Positions 5,574-7,826 of a stretch of 7,826 nucleotides of DNA are shown here, piece by piece. Both the position numbers and the translations under genes were made by a program. The stretch is taken from assembly GCA_903938955.1 (NCBI GenBank), contig CAJAFJ010000157.1, forward strand, positions 1-7,826, read 5' to 3'. Positions within the stretch are counted from its first letter, which is position 1, and each line of letters starts with the position of its first letter. This DNA is from an uncultured beta proteobacterium. Its GTDB lineage: Bacteria > Pseudomonadota > Gammaproteobacteria > Burkholderiales > Burkholderiaceae. The notes under the pieces are model-generated. The model searched no databases. It worked only from the letters and a program-made list of their open reading frames with translations, and was not told the origin of the DNA.

Positions 5574-7004
5574 TCAGTGCCGGGCGCCAGCCAGGGGCTG
5601 TCGCGCTTTGCGGGTTTTGTCCAAGGGCTGGGGCAAGAGCACCGCCACGGTGAGTTGGTCATCACCAAAATATTTACCCGCCACCGCCTTGACCTGCTCT
5701 GCCGTGACGGCGCGCAGTTGGGTCATCAATTGCTCGCTGGCCGCCAGCGGCAACCCCTGCACCCAGTTGCTGCCCAGCTCGCGGGCCTGGTTAAAGACGG
5801 AGTCCAACTTGTAGACCTCGCTGGCCACCCACTGGGTCTTGACGCGGTTCAGTTCCGCCTCGGTGACGCCGTCGCGGGCGATGCGGGCCACCTGCTCGCG
5901 CAATGCCGTTTCCACCTGCGCAGCGGTCTTGCCTTGCGCGGGCACGCCTTCCAGCATGAACAATTGCGGCCCACGGCCCCACAAACCGTTGTAAGAGCCC
6001 GCACTGTCGGCCACGCGGTTGTCGCCCTGGGTCAGCGCCCGCTCCAGCCGGGCGCCACTATAGCCGTCCAGCACGGCGGACAACACCGTCAGCGCCAGCG
6101 CATCCACGTCAGCGGCTTGCGGCTTGTCCAGGGACTGCAAAGACGGCACCTTGAAGGCCAGCGTCAGGTAAGCCTGCTCGGCCGGGGCCTTGAAATCCAT
6201 GCGCCGGATACCGGCTTGCACCGGCTCCTCGCGCGGCTTGCGCGCGGGCACTGCACGGGCGGGCACGGCGCCGTAGTATTTCTGGGCCCAGGCACGCACC
6301 TGCGCCACCTCCACATCACCGGCCACCACCACCACGGCATTGGCGGGCACATACCAGCGCTGGAAAAACTCACGTGCGTCAGCGGGCGTCATGGCCTGCA
6401 GGTCGCTCATCCAGCCGACCACCGGGCGCCGGTACGGCGATGCCACAAACACCGTCGCATCCACCGCCTCGTGCATCAAGGCGCGTGGGTTGTCCTCGGT
6501 ACGCATGCGGCGCTCTTCTTTCACCACTTCAAGTTCTTTTTTAAACTCGTCATCGATCCACTGACTGTGGCCGAAACGGTCCGCTTCCAGCCTCATCACG
6601 TCCTCCAGCCGGGCAGAGGGAATCTGCTGGTAATAGCCGGTGTAATCCTTGCCGGTGAAAGCATTTTCGCGCCCGCCCAAGGCCGCCACCTGGCGCGAAA
6701 ACTCACCCGCAGGCACCGTGGGCGTACCTTTGAACATCATGTGTTCCAGCACATGCGCCACGCCGGAGGTGCCATCGACTTCGTCCATCGACCCGACCCG
6801 CACCCACAGCATGTGCACCGCCGTGGGCGCCCGCCGGTCAGGTTTGACAATCACAGTCAGGCCGTTGTCCAAGGTGAATTGTTCGACTTTGGGCGGCGTC
6901 TGGGCCTGGGCCGCCGCACCAAACAAGGGGCTGACGAGGAGCGAGATCAACGCAAGCTTGCGCCTGATCAAGAAGGGTAAGGTTGTGGGCATGGGTCTTT
7001 TCAT
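5574..7004 (-). CDS. M16 zinc metallopeptidase, catalytic subunit
   Basis: A 476-residue exported zinc endopeptidase of the pitrilysin/processing-peptidase family. The N-terminus is a signal peptide with twin Arg/Lys (14-16), a hydrophobic core (17-31) and likely cleavage after AQA (32-34). The inverted zinc motif His84-x2-Glu87-His88 (HVLEH) is intact. The downstream acidic residues Glu157 and Glu164 have the seven-residue spacing seen in pitrilysin. A second half-domain (about 260-460) has no clear R/Y pair; the neighbouring M16 protein has it. The two probably assemble into one heteromeric periplasmic protease; the substrate is unknown. The start is uncertain: the ATG at 7004 has no Shine-Dalgarno, and a -10-like TAGAAT (7020-7015) would leave it nearly leaderless. 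The ATG at 6992 (472 residues) also gives a full signal peptide. It is divergent from ftsY. Confidence 0.93.
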   Translation of the reverse strand: MKRPMPTTLPFLIRRKLALISLLVSPLFGAAAQAQTPPKVEQFTLDNGLTVIVKPDRRAPTAVHMLWVRVGSMDEVDGTSGVAHVLEHMMFKGTPTVPAGEFSRQVAALGGRENAFTGKDYTGYYQQIPSARLEDVMRLEADRFGHSQWIDDEFKKELEVVKEERRMRTEDNPRALMHEAVDATVFVASPYRRPVVGWMSDLQAMTPADAREFFQRWYVPANAVVVVAGDVEVAQVRAWAQKYYGAVPARAVPARKPREEPVQAGIRRMDFKAPAEQAYLTLAFKVPSLQSLDKPQAADVDALALTVLSAVLDGYSGARLERALTQGDNRVADSAGSYNGLWGRGPQLFMLEGVPAQGKTAAQVETALREQVARIARDGVTEAELNRVKTQWVASEVYKLDSVFNQARELGSNWVQGLPLAASEQLMTQLRAVTAEQVKAVAGKYFGDDQLTVAVLLPQPLDKTRKARQPLAGARH

Positions 7005-7020
7005 AGAATGTGTGATTCTA
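7004..7020. promoter_or_regulatory. Facing -10-like hexamers between M16 and ftsY genes
   Basis: TAGAATGTGTGATTCTA is a perfect 6-bp inverted repeat with a five-base spacer. Each arm read on its own strand is TAGAAT, 5/6 to the -10 consensus. The plus-strand copy (7004-7009) would start ftsY transcription near 7016, 17 bases before its ATG. The minus-strand copy (7020-7015) would start the M16 transcript near 7008. Neither has a good -35, so the palindrome could instead be an operator. Confidence 0.4.
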
Positions 7021-7032
7021 AGAACCCACCAA

Positions 7033-7826
7033 ATGTTCAGTTTTTTCAAAAAAAAGCCTCCCGTCGTCACGACACCGTTAACGCAGCCGGCGCCACAAGC
7101 GCTGGTCGCGCCGATTGATACCCCCGTCAGCACGCCAGCGCCCGCTGCGCCCATCGGGGCTACGGCTCCGATCCTGGCCGCAGCGCCCGAGCGCAAAACC
7201 TGGCTTGACAAGCTCAAACAAGGCCTGCGCAAGACCGGCTCCAGCATCGCCACCGTCTTCACCGGCACCCAAATTGACGATGCGCTGTATGAAGACCTCG
7301 AATCTGCCCTGCTGATGGCCGACACCGGCGTCAAAGCCACGCAACACCTGCTGGACGACCTGAAACGCCGCGTAAAGGACAGCAAAGCCACCGACCCCGC
7401 AGCCGTCAAAGGCCTGCTGATCGAGTCCCTGACCCAGCTGCTGGCCCCGCTGGAAAAGCCCTTGACCATTGGCCAGCACAAGCCCACCGTGATCATGGTG
7501 GCGGGCGTCAATGGGGCTGGCAAAACCACCACCATTGGCAAACTCACGCGCCACCTTGCGGATCAGGGCACCAGCGTGCTGCTGGCCGCTGCCGACACCT
7601 TTCGCGCCGCCGCACGCGAGCAGCTCAGCGTGTGGGCCGAGCGCACCACGGTCGAGATCATCAGCCAGGAAGGCGGCGACCCCGCCGCCGTGAGCTTTGA
7701 TGCCGTGAGTGCAGGCAAAGCGCGCGGGCGCGACGTGGTGCTGGTCGACACAGCAGGCCGCCTGCCAACGCAACTGCACTTGATGGAAGAGCTGAAAAAA
7801 ATCAAACGCGTGGTACAAAAAGCCGA
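7033..7826 (+). CDS. ftsY: Signal recognition particle receptor FtsY (5' part)
   Basis: FtsY is the SRP-GTPase receptor that docks ribosome-nascent chain-SRP complexes at the inner membrane. The window holds the first 264 codons and then cuts the gene. The start MFSFFKKKPP is the short amphipathic and basic membrane-contact segment. Residues 11-53 are a Pro/Ala-rich, weakly acidic linker, a very short A domain compared with E. coli. The N domain helices span about 54-150. The G domain follows with P-loop GVNGAGKTT (158-166), DTFRAAAREQL (188-198), GGDPAAV (214-220) and DTAGRL (239-244). The TKxD-type base-recognition motif lies beyond the window. No strong Shine-Dalgarno precedes the ATG. It diverges from the M16 pair, an arrangement that recurs in proteobacteria. 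Confidence 0.96.
   Translation, partial: MFSFFKKKPPVVTTPLTQPAPQALVAPIDTPVSTPAPAAPIGATAPILAAAPERKTWLDKLKQGLRKTGSSIATVFTGTQIDDALYEDLESALLMADTGVKATQHLLDDLKRRVKDSKATDPAAVKGLLIESLTQLLAPLEKPLTIGQHKPTVIMVAGVNGAGKTTTIGKLTRHLADQGTSVLLAAADTFRAAAREQLSVWAERTTVEIISQEGGDPAAVSFDAVSAGKARGRDVVLVDTAGRLPTQLHLMEELKKIKRVVQKA

Noticed and set aside
5562..6980. Long 472-codon open frame on the plus strand
   Set aside because: It lies antisense to the M16 catalytic gene, whose product has clear family motifs. Its translation is His/Arg/Gln-rich without recognisable domains, typical of an antisense shadow in GC-rich DNA.
7005..7547. Upstream extension of the M16 minus-strand frame to 657 codons
   Set aside because: It runs antisense through ftsY and places 181 unlike residues before a good signal peptide. 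The open frame is a by-product of ftsY codon use.
7078..7818. 246-codon minus-strand open frame
   Set aside because: It is fully antisense to ftsY, whose GTPase motifs are unmistakable. Its translation is low-complexity and resembles no family I know.

Overview
The window reads as an ordinary chromosomal housekeeping segment of a betaproteobacterium in the Burkholderiales, most likely Comamonadaceae (Rhodoferax/Polaromonas-like). This rests on GC-rich coding sequence, protein sequences that look like that group, and the gene order. I see no phage genes, transposase, tRNA, rRNA, CRISPR array or integration site. No stretch over 300 bases lacks a gene. The taxonomic call is inference from memory, not a search.

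Left part (1-1978, + strand): rplY (ribosomal protein L25, long CTC/TL5 type) ends in a strong intrinsic terminator. A good sigma70-type promoter follows, serving pth (peptidyl-tRNA hydrolase) and probably the small exported DUF4124-type protein 36 bases downstream. rplY and pth both serve translation and are often neighbours.

Middle and right (1998-7004, - strand), listed in the direction of transcription: two adjacent M16 metallopeptidase-family genes, then rsmD (16S rRNA m2G966 methyltransferase), coaD (phosphopantetheine adenylyltransferase), a universal stress protein, and a YfhL-type 2[4Fe-4S] ferredoxin. The first M16 protein keeps the zinc motif. The second has lost it but keeps the substrate-binding R/Y pair, so the two probably form one heteromeric exported protease. 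A possible terminator separates the M16 pair from rsmD-coaD. The stress-protein gene has its own candidate promoter with an FNR/CRP-family-like operator. The ferredoxin gene converges on the DUF4124 gene, and both stop codons lie in the arms of one inverted repeat.

Far right (7033-7826, + strand): the first 264 codons of ftsY (signal recognition particle receptor GTPase), running off the window. It diverges from the M16 genes across a gap of under 30 bases that holds a palindrome made of two facing -10-like hexamers.

The order ftsY, M16, M16, rsmD, coaD, ferredoxin is one I remember from other proteobacteria such as Pseudomonas. The stress-protein gene is the element that looks inserted. I found no convincing undescribed system. 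The best leads are the split M16 protease and the candidate oxygen- or redox-responsive promoter of the stress-protein gene.
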